Below, one piece after another: positions 24,934 to 32,045 of a DNA stretch of 51,361 bases. The position numbers were made by a program, and so were the translations under genes. The notes under the pieces are model-generated. The model saw only the letters and a program-made list of their open reading frames with translations. It was not told where the DNA came from and did no database searches. The first letter of the stretch is position 1. Each line of letters begins with the position of its first letter. The DNA is from Streptomyces sp. WZ.A104. GTDB taxonomy: Bacteria; Actinomycetota; Actinomycetes; Streptomycetales; Streptomycetaceae. The stretch covers positions 1-51,361 of the forward strand of contig NZ_NWVL01000059.1 of the NCBI RefSeq assembly GCF_002382885.1. Direction: 5' to 3'.

Positions 24934-25203
24934 TCAGCCCACCGCCTCGAACCGCCACCGGTGCACCGGCCGAGTGATCAGGGCGGCGTCGGGCTCGGGG
25001 AGTTCGGGGAGGTCGTCGGCGTACGACACTTCCTCCCACCACGTCATGACCAGCACCCGGTCCTGCGGGGCGCGGAGCAGTTCGCGGCGGGCCGGTTCAC
25101 GGGACAGTTCGGCGGCCCGGGCTCGCGCCCACTCCAGGAGTTCCCCGCCGCGGCCCTCCACGGCGCGGGCCTCCCACATCAGGACGACGGTCGCGGCGCT
25201 CAT
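24934..25203 (-). CDS. Small conserved protein translationally coupled to tsaD
   Basis: This is an 89-aa protein of unknown function. Its opening (AATVVLMWEARAVEGRGGELLEWA) and later RVLVMTWWEE and RPVHRWRFE suggest a small alpha/beta-barrel fold of the antibiotic-biosynthesis-monooxygenase kind; this is only an inference from pattern. The ATG at 25203 overlaps the tsaD TGA (ATGA), so it is probably translated by coupling. It is the last gene of the tsaB-rimI-tsaD operon. A much longer frame extending upstream inside tsaD is rejected. Confidence 0.78.
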   Translation of the reverse strand: MSAATVVLMWEARAVEGRGGELLEWARARAAELSREPARRELLRAPQDRVLVMTWWEEVSYADDLPELPEPDAALITRPVHRWRFEAVG

Positions 25204-26333
25204 GAGTAGAGGTTGTCCTTGCTGATCTCGTGCACGTGATCGTGGGAGTGGGAGTGGGAATGGGAGTGCCCGGGGCCGTGTGCGGATCCCGGTACGTGCG
25301 TCTCCGTCACCGGCAGCGACGAGTCCGCCGACAGCTCCAGGTCGGAGGGGCGCCGGTTGCGGGCGACCATCTCCGCGCCGAGCGCCGCGACCATCGCGCC
25401 GTTGTCCGTGCACAGGCCCGGGCGCGGCACCCGCAGCCGGATGCCCGCGCGCTCGCAGCGCTCCTCGGCCAGGGCTCGGAGGCGGGAGTTGGCCGCCACC
25501 CCGCCGCCGATCATCAGGTGGTCGACGCCCTCGTCCTTGCAGGCCCGGACCGCCTTGCGGGTCAGCACGTCCACCACGGCCTCCTGGAAGGACGCCGCCA
25601 CGTCCCGTACGGGCACCTCCTCGCCCGCCGCGCGCTTCGCCTCGATCCAGCGGGCGACGGAGGTCTTCAGACCGGAGAAGGAGAAGTCGTAGGGGGCGTC
25701 GCGCGGGCCGGTCAGGCCGCGCGGGAAGGCGATCGACTTCGGGTCGCCCTCCCTCGCCAGGCGGTCGATGACGGGACCCCCGGGGAAGCCGAGGTCCAGG
25801 ACACGGGCGATCTTGTCGAACGCCTCGCCCGCCGCATCGTCGATGGTCGCGCCGAGGGGCCGTACGTCGCTGGTGATGTCGGGGGCCAGCAGGAGCGACG
25901 AGTGGCCGCCGCTGACCAGCAGCGCCATCGTCGGCTCCGGCAGCGGGCCGTGCTCCAGCTGGTCGACGCAGATGTGCGAGGCGAGGTGGTTGACCCCGTA
26001 GAGCGGCTTGCCGAGCGCGTACGCGTACGCCTTCGCGGCCGAGACGCCGACGAGCAGCGCGCCCGCGAGCCCGGGGCCCGAGGTGACGGCGATCCCGTCG
26101 AGGTCCCGGGCGCTGACCCCGGCCTGTTTCAGGGCCCGCTCGATGGTCGGGACCATCGCCTCCAGGTGGGCCCGGGAGGCGATCTCCGGGACGACGCCGC
26201 CGAAGCGGGCGTGGGTGTCGACGCTGGAGGCGACGGCGTCCGCGAGCAGGGTCGTCCCGCGGACGACGCCGACGCCGGTCTCGTCGCAGGAGGTCTCGAT
26301 GCCGAGTACGAGGGGTTCGTCGGCAGCCATCAT
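25200..26333 (-). CDS. tsaD: tRNA N6-threonylcarbamoyladenosine transferase TsaD
   Basis: This 377-aa protein transfers the threonylcarbamoyl group from TC-AMP to A37 of ANN-decoding tRNAs together with TsaB and TsaE. Signatures are LGIETSCDETGVGVV at the N-terminus, the iron-binding NHLASH pair, LLVSGGHSSLLL, DDAAGEAFDK and the late NGAMVAALG. The C-terminus carries an unusual extension in which histidines alternate with serine (GHSHSHSHSHDHVHE), likely metal-binding. The ATG at 26333 overlaps the rimI stop (ATGA); the next codon is also ATG, so the exact start is ambiguous by one residue. Confidence 0.96.
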   Translation of the reverse strand: MMAADEPLVLGIETSCDETGVGVVRGTTLLADAVASSVDTHARFGGVVPEIASRAHLEAMVPTIERALKQAGVSARDLDGIAVTSGPGLAGALLVGVSAAKAYAYALGKPLYGVNHLASHICVDQLEHGPLPEPTMALLVSGGHSSLLLAPDITSDVRPLGATIDDAAGEAFDKIARVLDLGFPGGPVIDRLAREGDPKSIAFPRGLTGPRDAPYDFSFSGLKTSVARWIEAKRAAGEEVPVRDVAASFQEAVVDVLTRKAVRACKDEGVDHLMIGGGVAANSRLRALAEERCERAGIRLRVPRPGLCTDNGAMVAALGAEMVARNRRPSDLELSADSSLPVTETHVPGSAHGPGHSHSHSHSHDHVHEISKDNLYS

Positions 26334-26854
26334 TCAGTCCCGTTTTCCGATACGTGCTCTTGCATGGTGAGGCGCATGACCAGGGCGTCCACGTTCCCCG
26401 GCTGGTAGTAGCCGCGGCGGAAGCCGATCGGTTCGAAGCCGAACCGCTCGTACAGCTTCTGCGCCCGGGTGTTGTCGACCCTGACCTCCAGGAGCACCGT
26501 GGCGCACTCGAAGGCCGTGGCGTGCTTCAGCAGGTCGGTGAGGAGTTCCGAGCCGAGGCCGGTGCCCCACGCCTCGCGGCTGACCGCGATGGTCTGGACG
26601 TCGGCGAGGTCGCCGAGGGCGGCGAGCCCGGCGTAGCCGACGATCCGGCCGGTGGCCGGGTCCTCGGCGACGACATAGCGGCGGGTGGCGCCGGGGCCGC
26701 GCGCGTGGGCCAGCTCGGACCAGAACATTCCGGGCGACCAGGCGTCGTCCGGGAACAGGGCGTGCTCCAGCTCCAGCACCGGTGCGATGTCCCACCAGCG
26801 CATCTCGCGCAGCACGGCGGCGGTGGCGGAGGCCTTGGAGGTCGCGGCGCTCAC
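26330..26854 (-). CDS. rimI: Ribosomal-protein-alanine N-acetyltransferase RimI
   Basis: This 174-aa GNAT acetyltransferase has the acetyl-CoA loop region (TIAVSREAWGTGLGSELLTDLL) and LLEVRVDNTRAQKLYERFGFEPIGFRRGYY, the classic RimI C-terminal pattern. The enzyme acetylates the N-terminus of ribosomal protein S18 and possibly others. The GTG start at 26854 overlaps the tsaB TGA (GTGA), and its own stop overlaps the tsaD start, so tsaB-rimI-tsaD is a tightly coupled operon as in many bacteria. Confidence 0.95.
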   Translation of the reverse strand: MSAATSKASATAAVLREMRWWDIAPVLELEHALFPDDAWSPGMFWSELAHARGPGATRRYVVAEDPATGRIVGYAGLAALGDLADVQTIAVSREAWGTGLGSELLTDLLKHATAFECATVLLEVRVDNTRAQKLYERFGFEPIGFRRGYYQPGNVDALVMRLTMQEHVSENGTE

Positions 26855-27513
26855 TTCGGCGTGACCACCTTGTAGTTCTTCGGCACCTGGGCGTCGGGCC
26901 TGCGCAGGTACAGCGGCTGGGGCTCCGGCAGCTTCTGCCCGGCGGCCAGCCGTTCGGCGGCGAGCGCGGCGAGCGCCCCGGCGGCGACGTGCTCGGGGCC
27001 GCGGGCGTCCGGGAAGGCGTCCGGATACAGCACCGCACCCGCCCCGACCACGGGCAGCCCCGCCAGCTCGGCGGCGATGTCGGCGGGCCGGTCGACGGAG
27101 GGTTCGCCCGTACGGGTGCGGGCGTCCTCGTACCGCGCCCAGTAGACCTCCTTGCGGCGCGCGTCCGTCGCCACGGCGAAGGGCCCCTCCAGCCCCTCAA
27201 GACCGGCGGCGTACGCGAGGCCGTCCAGGGTGCACAGCCCGTGGACCGGTACGGAGAGGGCGGAGCCGAAGGTCGCCGCGGTGACCAGGCCGACCCGCAG
27301 TCCGGTGTACGGGCCGGGGCCGATGCCGACGACGATGTCCGTCACGGCGTCGAGTTTCGTCCCGGCCTCGGCCAGGACCCGGTCGACGGCGGGCAGCAGC
27401 AGCTCCCCGTGCCGGCGGGCGTCGACCTGCCCGGAGGCGGCGAGGACGGACGTACCGTCGTGGAGGGCGACGGTGACGGCGGGCGTGGCGGTATCCATGG
27501 CGAGCAAGAGCAC
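26851..27513 (-). CDS. tsaB: t6A synthesis protein TsaB
   Basis: This 220-aa ASKHA-fold partner of TsaD has LLLAMDTATPAVTVALHDG at the N-terminus, RRHGELLLPAVDRVLAEAG, and the signature VVGIGPGPYTGLRVGLVTAATF. It is required for the TsaBDE complex in t6A tRNA modification. The GTG at 27513 matches the usual family start (MLLLAxDTAT). It has only a weak ribosome site, and a later in-frame ATG (MDTATP) is an alternative. First gene of the tsaB-rimI-tsaD-small protein operon. Confidence 0.94.
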   Translation of the reverse strand: MLLLAMDTATPAVTVALHDGTSVLAASGQVDARRHGELLLPAVDRVLAEAGTKLDAVTDIVVGIGPGPYTGLRVGLVTAATFGSALSVPVHGLCTLDGLAYAAGLEGLEGPFAVATDARRKEVYWARYEDARTRTGEPSVDRPADIAAELAGLPVVGAGAVLYPDAFPDARGPEHVAAGALAALAAERLAAGQKLPEPQPLYLRRPDAQVPKNYKVVTPK

Positions 27514-27666
27514 GCAAACAGCCTACGGCTCCGCCGACGGCGTTACGGCGTCCGTACGGCGTCCCGGACGGCGCCCTCCCGGCTGCTACCGTCACCGGGT
27601 ATCCGCGGGTACGACGTAAACGCTTGTACGACATGCGGCGGACGGCCGCCGAAAGGGGAGTTCACG

Positions 27667-28230
27667 GTGGCAAGGAGCAGCTCGGGAATCGTGGCCGGGC
27701 TCACTGCGGCGGCGGTCGCCGCGGTCGCCTTCCTCGCTTACCAGGCCTCGGCGAACGCCCCCGACTCGGTGGCCTCCACGCCGAGCCCGAAGACCTCCGC
27801 ATCGGCGTCCGCCCAGGCGTCCGCCAAGCCGAAGGCCCCGGTCGATCCGCTGGCCGTCCCGGCCGCGTCCGGCACCGGTGAGCGTGTCGTCTACGCGCTG
27901 AAGGACCGCCGGGTGTGGCTCGTCGGCGAGGACAACAAGGCGACCCGCGCCTTCACCGTCATGCCGAGCCCGGTCAGCCCGCCGCCCGGCGTCTACCACG
28001 TCACCTCGCGCTCGGGCACGGTCCAGGGCTCGGACGGCGTGCCGATCGAGCACGTGGTCCGCTTCGCGAGCGTCGACGAGGTGACGGTCGGCTTCAGCGC
28101 GGCGCAGGACGGCTCGATGGCCTCACCGGACCCGACGTCGAAGACCGGTGGCGTACGGATGAAGCGCGCGGACGGCAACGCGATGTGGACGTTCGCGACG
28201 GTCGGCGCGAAGGTCGTCGTCATCCCGTAG
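27667..28230 (+). CDS. Exported protein with degenerate L,D-transpeptidase (YkuD-like) domain
   Basis: This is a 187-aa protein with a signal peptide or anchor (GIVAGLTAAAVAAVAFLAYQA), a Ser/Ala/Lys/Pro linker (about 30-65), and a C-terminal domain. The domain follows the YkuD pattern: RVVYALKDRRVWLVGEDNK, PPPGVYHVTSRSG, GVPIEHVVRF, then KTGGVRMKRADGNAMW and VGAKVVVIP. Active L,D-transpeptidases have SHGCVRM there; here Gly162 replaces the catalytic cysteine, Thr160 the histidine before the glycine, and no HG motif is seen before it. I infer a catalytically dead fold that may bind peptidoglycan. The GTG start at 27667 follows AAAGGGGAG with 6-nt spacing. Confidence 0.8.
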   Translation: MARSSSGIVAGLTAAAVAAVAFLAYQASANAPDSVASTPSPKTSASASAQASAKPKAPVDPLAVPAASGTGERVVYALKDRRVWLVGEDNKATRAFTVMPSPVSPPPGVYHVTSRSGTVQGSDGVPIEHVVRFASVDEVTVGFSAAQDGSMASPDPTSKTGGVRMKRADGNAMWTFATVGAKVVVIP

Positions 28231-28248
28231 GGCCCGCACGGGACGTGT

Positions 28249-28458
28249 CTACGCGGCGTGCCTCCGCGCGGCGCTGTCCGGCGCGTGCCCCCCGTTCACG
28301 GCCACGTCGTCCTCCGCCGCTTCCGGCTCGCTCGGTGGGGTGGAGACCGCCGTGGCCGCCGCGCACGAGGCCAGCAGGTCCTTCATCGACAGGGCGGAGG
28401 GGACGGGCGCCGTCGGCTGCTGCCTGGGCTGCCGTTCCGCGCGCTCGGGCGTCGGCAT
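28249..28458 (-). CDS. 69-aa Ala-rich protein behind a palindromic operator
   Basis: I do not recognise this protein with certainty. The start ATG at 28458 has an excellent ribosome site (AGGAGG, 5-nt spacing). The N-terminus is Pro/Gln/Arg-rich (ERAERQPRQQPTAPVP), the middle reads ALSMKDLLASCAAATAVSTPP with a single cysteine, and the end is acidic then basic and His/Ala-rich. There is no membrane segment. The leader-plus-core look could fit a peptide precursor, but no modifying enzyme gene is adjacent. Its promoter overlaps a perfect 18-bp palindrome that resembles iron-box half-sites, so metal-dependent control is possible. Confidence 0.7.
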   Translation of the reverse strand: MPTPERAERQPRQQPTAPVPSALSMKDLLASCAAATAVSTPPSEPEAAEDDVAVNGGHAPDSAARRHAA

Positions 28459-28490
28459 GGATGCCTCCTGGGGGCTCCGGTGGAGGTCGT

Positions 28491-28508
28491 GGTTAGGTAT
28501 ACCTAACC
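28491..28508 (-). promoter_or_regulatory. Perfect 18-bp palindrome GGTTAGGTATACCTAACC
   Basis: The palindrome ends 32 bp before the start codon of the 69-aa protein and contains TATACC, a plausible -10. TTAGGT and ACCTAA are the halves of the DmdR/IdeR iron box, but here they are 2 bp apart rather than 7, so it is not a canonical site. A repressor bound here would block the promoter. Confidence 0.75.
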
Positions 28509-28611
28509 AGGTCTCGTACCCATGTGACCACGACCACGGTCCCTGACGCAACAATTTACCGACGCCCTGTCGGAAAGGTCCACCCCGGCGTTTCCCAGGG
28601 GCCCCCTCGCG

Positions 28612-29172
28612 TTACGCGACGTCCTCCCGCAGCCCCGCCCAGCGCGGGCCGATGCCGACCAGCGTCACCTCGCGCCGCTCGTCGTCGGTGTCGCCGGTGG
28701 CGCGGTCGATGAGTACCCGGAGCCGGTCGTCCGACAGCTCCTCGACCTTGCCGTCACCCCACTCCACGACCACCACCGACTCCGGCAGCGACACATCGAG
28801 GTCCAGGTCCTCCATCTCGTCGAGCCCGCCGCCCAGGCGGTACGCGTCGACGTGGACGAGGGCCGGACCGGCGCCGAGCGGGGGGTGCACACGGGCGATC
28901 ACGAAGGTGGGCGAGGTGACCGCGCCGCGCACACCGAGGCCCTCGCCGAGGCCCCGGGTCAGAGTGGTCTTCCCGGCGCCCAGCTCCCCGGTGAGCATGA
29001 CCAGGTCTCCGGGGGCCAGCACCCGGGCGAGGCGGCGGCCGAGGTCCTGCATCTGCTCGGGGGACGTGACGGTGATCGTCACGGTGACGGCCTCGGGCAC
29101 GGTCCCGACGGGACTGCCGGCGGTCGCTTCCGTGACGGTCTCAGCGGCCGGGCTGTTGTGCGGTGCTTCCAT
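28612..29172 (-). CDS. tsaE: tRNA t6A ATPase TsaE
   Basis: This 186-aa protein has a P-loop LTGELGAGKTTLTRGL near residue 60-75, SPTFVIARVH, VHVDAYRLGG and VVVEWGDG, all TsaE signatures. It is the ATPase that resets the TsaB-TsaD complex. The N-terminal 35 residues are Thr/Val-rich and not conserved in the family. The ATG at 29172 overlaps the end of the hydrolase gene by 32 bp; a shorter product from a downstream GTG is possible. It belongs to alr-hydrolase-tsaE and is separated from tsaB-rimI-tsaD by two small genes. Confidence 0.92.
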   Translation of the reverse strand: MEAPHNSPAAETVTEATAGSPVGTVPEAVTVTITVTSPEQMQDLGRRLARVLAPGDLVMLTGELGAGKTTLTRGLGEGLGVRGAVTSPTFVIARVHPPLGAGPALVHVDAYRLGGGLDEMEDLDLDVSLPESVVVVEWGDGKVEELSDDRLRVLIDRATGDTDDERREVTLVGIGPRWAGLREDVA

Positions 29173-30379
29173 GCTCGTCAACGTTAGCGGCAGCCACGGT
29201 GCCACTGCGTACGAGCAGGTCGGCCAGGCGGTCGGTGACCGTCTCCGGGTGTTCCAGCATCACCATGTGCCCGGCGTCCGGCACGATGACCAGTTCGGCG
29301 TCGGGCAGCACGTCCGCGATGGCCTCGCTGTGCGGGCTGGGGGTGACCAGGTCCTTCTCCCCGGCCAGGATCAGGACGGGCACGTCCCGGAACGCGGGCA
29401 GCGCCGCGCTCTTGTCGTGCTCGGTGAAGGCCGGGTAGAACTCGGCGACCACATCGATCGGGGTCGACTCGATCAGCCGCTCCGCGAACCGGGCGACCGC
29501 CGGGTCCACGTCCCGCGAACCGAACGAGTACCGCTTGACGATCCCGGCGAACAGGTCCGCCGTGGCCCGCCGCCCCTTCTCCACCAGTTCCGCCTGCGAA
29601 CCGAGCGCCTTCAGCACCCCCGGCAGCACCCGCCGCGCCGCGTTCACGCCCGCCACCGGCAGCCCGAAGCTCACCTCGGTGAGCCTGCCGCTGGATGTGC
29701 CGATCAGCGCGACGGCGACGACCCGGTCCCGGATCAGGGCCGGGTACTGGTCGGCCAGCGCCATCATCGTCATGCCGCCCATCGAGTGCCCGACCAGGAC
29801 GAGCGGCCCCTCGGGGGCCGCCGTGTCGATGACCGCCTTCAGGTCGCGGCCCAGCTGGTCGATGCCGCCCGGCACCCCGTTCGCCTGGTCCCGGCCGCGC
29901 TCGGAGCGGCCGTGGCTGCGCTGGTCCCAGTAGACGGCGCGTACGAGGCCGCGCAGGGCGGCCCGCTGGAAGTGCCAGGAGTCCTGGCCGAGGCAGTAGC
30001 CGTGGCTGAAGACGACGGTGACGGGGGTGGGGGCCTTGCGGCCGAAGAGGCGGCGCCGCCGGGTACCGGGCACCTCGTCGCCCGCCGAACCCCCCGGACC
30101 CGCCTCCACCTCGTCGACCTCGTAGTACAGCTCCGTGCCGTCCTCGGCGACGGCCCGGCCCGGGGTGCCGCGCAGCGAACCGTAGGGGCCCGTCGCGTCC
30201 AGCGCGAGGCGGGCCTTCTTGCGCATGCCTCGCCCCACGGTGAGCCGCTCGACCGCGACCCCGGCCGCCGCACCCGCGGCGAGCACTCCTATCGCGGCCC
30301 CGGCGATCCCCGCCCGGCGCCACCCTCCGGCCGCCGTGGCGGCGGTCGCCACCACGTCCCGCGCGCTGCTGTCGCTCAC
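29141..30379 (-). CDS. Alpha/beta hydrolase, membrane-anchored N-terminus
   Basis: This 412-aa protein has an N-terminal hydrophobic segment (AGIAGAAIGVLAAGAAAGVAV, about 23-43) and a basic stretch, then an alpha/beta-hydrolase fold. The oxyanion region is VVFSHGYCLG, the nucleophile elbow GHSMGGM, the acid lies in ILAGEKDLVTP, and the catalytic His in PDAGHMVMLE. The substrate is unknown; location beside alr in Streptomyces genomes is conserved. The GTG start overlaps the alr stop (GTGA), so it is coupled to alr. Confidence 0.9.
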   Translation of the reverse strand: MSDSSARDVVATAATAAGGWRRAGIAGAAIGVLAAGAAAGVAVERLTVGRGMRKKARLALDATGPYGSLRGTPGRAVAEDGTELYYEVDEVEAGPGGSAGDEVPGTRRRRLFGRKAPTPVTVVFSHGYCLGQDSWHFQRAALRGLVRAVYWDQRSHGRSERGRDQANGVPGGIDQLGRDLKAVIDTAAPEGPLVLVGHSMGGMTMMALADQYPALIRDRVVAVALIGTSSGRLTEVSFGLPVAGVNAARRVLPGVLKALGSQAELVEKGRRATADLFAGIVKRYSFGSRDVDPAVARFAERLIESTPIDVVAEFYPAFTEHDKSAALPAFRDVPVLILAGEKDLVTPSPHSEAIADVLPDAELVIVPDAGHMVMLEHPETVTDRLADLLVRSGTVAAANVDEHGSTAQQPGR

Positions 30380-31554
30380 TGCGGTACGCCCCCGGTCGCC
30401 TCGTTCGGGTCATCCGTCCCGTTCACGTACACCCTCGGCACCCGGGTCCCGATCCGGGTGACGATCTCGTACCCGATGGTGTCGGCGGCCACCGCCCAGT
30501 CCTCGACGCTCGGCTCGCCCCGGTCGCCCGGGCCGAACAGCACCGCCTCAGCGCCCGGTTCGGGCCGGTCGCCGCCGAGGTCGACGACGAACTGGTCCAT
30601 GGCGATGCGGCCCGCCGCCGTACGCGTCCGCCCGCCGACCAGGACGGGGCCCCGGCCCGACGCGTGGCGCGGGATGCCGTCCGCGTAGCCGACGGGGATC
30701 AGGCCGAGGGTCGTCTCGGCGGGGGTCACGTAGTGGTGGCCGTAGCTGACGCCGTGTCCGGCCGGGGCGTCCTTGACCAGGGCGAGGGAGGCCGCGAGCG
30801 TCATCACCGGGCGCAGCCCGAAGTCGGCGGGCGTGCCCAGCTCGGGGCTGGGCGAGATGCCGTACATCGCGATCCCGGTCCGTACGAGGTCGAAGTGCGC
30901 CTCGGGGACCGTCAGCGTGGCCGGGGAGTTGGCCAGGTGCCGCACCTCGGGGTCCACGCCCTCCTTCTCGGCGTACGCGACCAGGTCCCGGAACACGCCG
31001 AGCTGCGCGGCGATCGAGGGGTGGCCCGGCTCGTCGGCGCAGGCGAAGTGCGACCACAGGCCGGTGACCTTGACTCGTCCGGTCCGCTCGGCGTCACGGG
31101 CCCCGGCGACCAGTTCGGGCCAGTCGGCGGGCTGGCAGCCGCTGCGGCCGAGGCCGGTGTCGGCCTTGAGCTGGATCCTGGCCGGGCGCCCGACGGCCGC
31201 GGCGGCGGCGATGACCTCGCGCAGGGCCCACATACCGCTGACCGACACGTCGATGTCGGCCTCGATCGCCTCGCGCCAGGGGCCGCCGGGCGTCCACAGC
31301 CAGCACATGATCCGGCCGTCGAGTCCGGCCGCCCGCAGGGCGAGGGCCTCGTGCGGGGTCGCGGTGCCGAGCCAGGCCGCCCCGGCCTCGCGGGCGGCCC
31401 GCGCGCACGGCACGGCCCCGTGCCCGTACCCGTCGGACTTCACCACGGCCATGAGCTGCGCACCGGCCGCCCGCCCACGCAGAACGCGCACGTTGGCGCG
31501 CAGCGCGGCGAGGTCGATCTCGGCACGGGCTCTCAGGGACGCAGTCTCGTTCAT
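30376..31554 (-). CDS. alr: Alanine racemase
   Basis: This 392-aa PLP enzyme makes D-alanine for peptidoglycan. The PLP lysine K39 lies in LMAVVKSDGYGHGA, the catalytic tyrosine region is HGVSYGHHYVTP, and the C-terminal beta-domain carries VGYADGIPRH and GRIAMDQFVVDL. The ATG at 31554 begins the family-typical NETASLRARAEIDLAALRANV; a longer frame starting 33 bp upstream is less likely. The ribosome site is weak. First gene of alr-hydrolase-tsaE. Confidence 0.96.
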   Translation of the reverse strand: MNETASLRARAEIDLAALRANVRVLRGRAAGAQLMAVVKSDGYGHGAVPCARAAREAGAAWLGTATPHEALALRAAGLDGRIMCWLWTPGGPWREAIEADIDVSVSGMWALREVIAAAAAVGRPARIQLKADTGLGRSGCQPADWPELVAGARDAERTGRVKVTGLWSHFACADEPGHPSIAAQLGVFRDLVAYAEKEGVDPEVRHLANSPATLTVPEAHFDLVRTGIAMYGISPSPELGTPADFGLRPVMTLAASLALVKDAPAGHGVSYGHHYVTPAETTLGLIPVGYADGIPRHASGRGPVLVGGRTRTAAGRIAMDQFVVDLGGDRPEPGAEAVLFGPGDRGEPSVEDWAVAADTIGYEIVTRIGTRVPRVYVNGTDDPNEATGGVPQ

Positions 31555-31614
31555 CGCGCCCAGTGTCTCAGAGGCGCCTGCCGCCACCCGGGCAGCGCAC
31601 GCCGGTATCCAGGC

Positions 31615-32001
31615 CTATGTACGTTTCATCACATGCCGGAGGTGGTCGACCAGGACCGGGACGTGGCTGCCGGCCACGTCCTTGACGGCGGTGACCAGCG
31701 TGACGGGCCCGCCCTCGCGCACCAGCCCGACGAGCCGCTCGACGGCCTCCGTGTGCGCCGGGTCGTCCAGCTCGGTGCGGTAGCGCTCGACGAAGGTGTC
31801 GTAACGCGCGCCGGAGCGGTCCTGGTGGTACCAGGAGCGCAGTTCGTCCGAGGGCGTGACGTCCTTCAGCCACACGTCGATCGCGGCCCGCTCCTTGGCC
31901 ACGCCCCGGGGCCAGAGCCGGTCGACGAGGACCCGCGTGCCGTCGCCGTCCTCGGGCGGGTCGTAGACCCTGCGTACACGTACCGATGCGCTGCCGCTCA
32001 C
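31615..32001 (-). CDS. DUF488 family protein
   Basis: This 128-aa protein has the DUF488/YeaO pattern: VRRVYDPPEDGDGTRVLVDRLWPRG, then WLKDVTPSDELRSWYHQD, FVERYRTEL and VTLVTAVKDVAGSHVPVLVDHL. The usual cysteine of some members (LLCAE) is replaced by TLVTAVKD. The function is unknown. The GTG at 32001 is used, with AGGAGG 12 nt upstream; a GTG four codons earlier is too close to the ribosome site. A very long frame reading through the nnr gene is rejected. Confidence 0.85.
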   Translation of the reverse strand: MSGSASVRVRRVYDPPEDGDGTRVLVDRLWPRGVAKERAAIDVWLKDVTPSDELRSWYHQDRSGARYDTFVERYRTELDDPAHTEAVERLVGLVREGGPVTLVTAVKDVAGSHVPVLVDHLRHVMKRT

Positions 32002-32045
32002 CGTCCGGACCACCCTCCTGCCGGGCCTCCCACCCTCGCCCCGCC

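Noticed and set aside
28491..28508. Canonical DmdR/IdeR iron box
   Set aside because: The half-sites match but the spacing (2 bp rather than 7) does not, so it is listed as an iron-box-like palindrome only.
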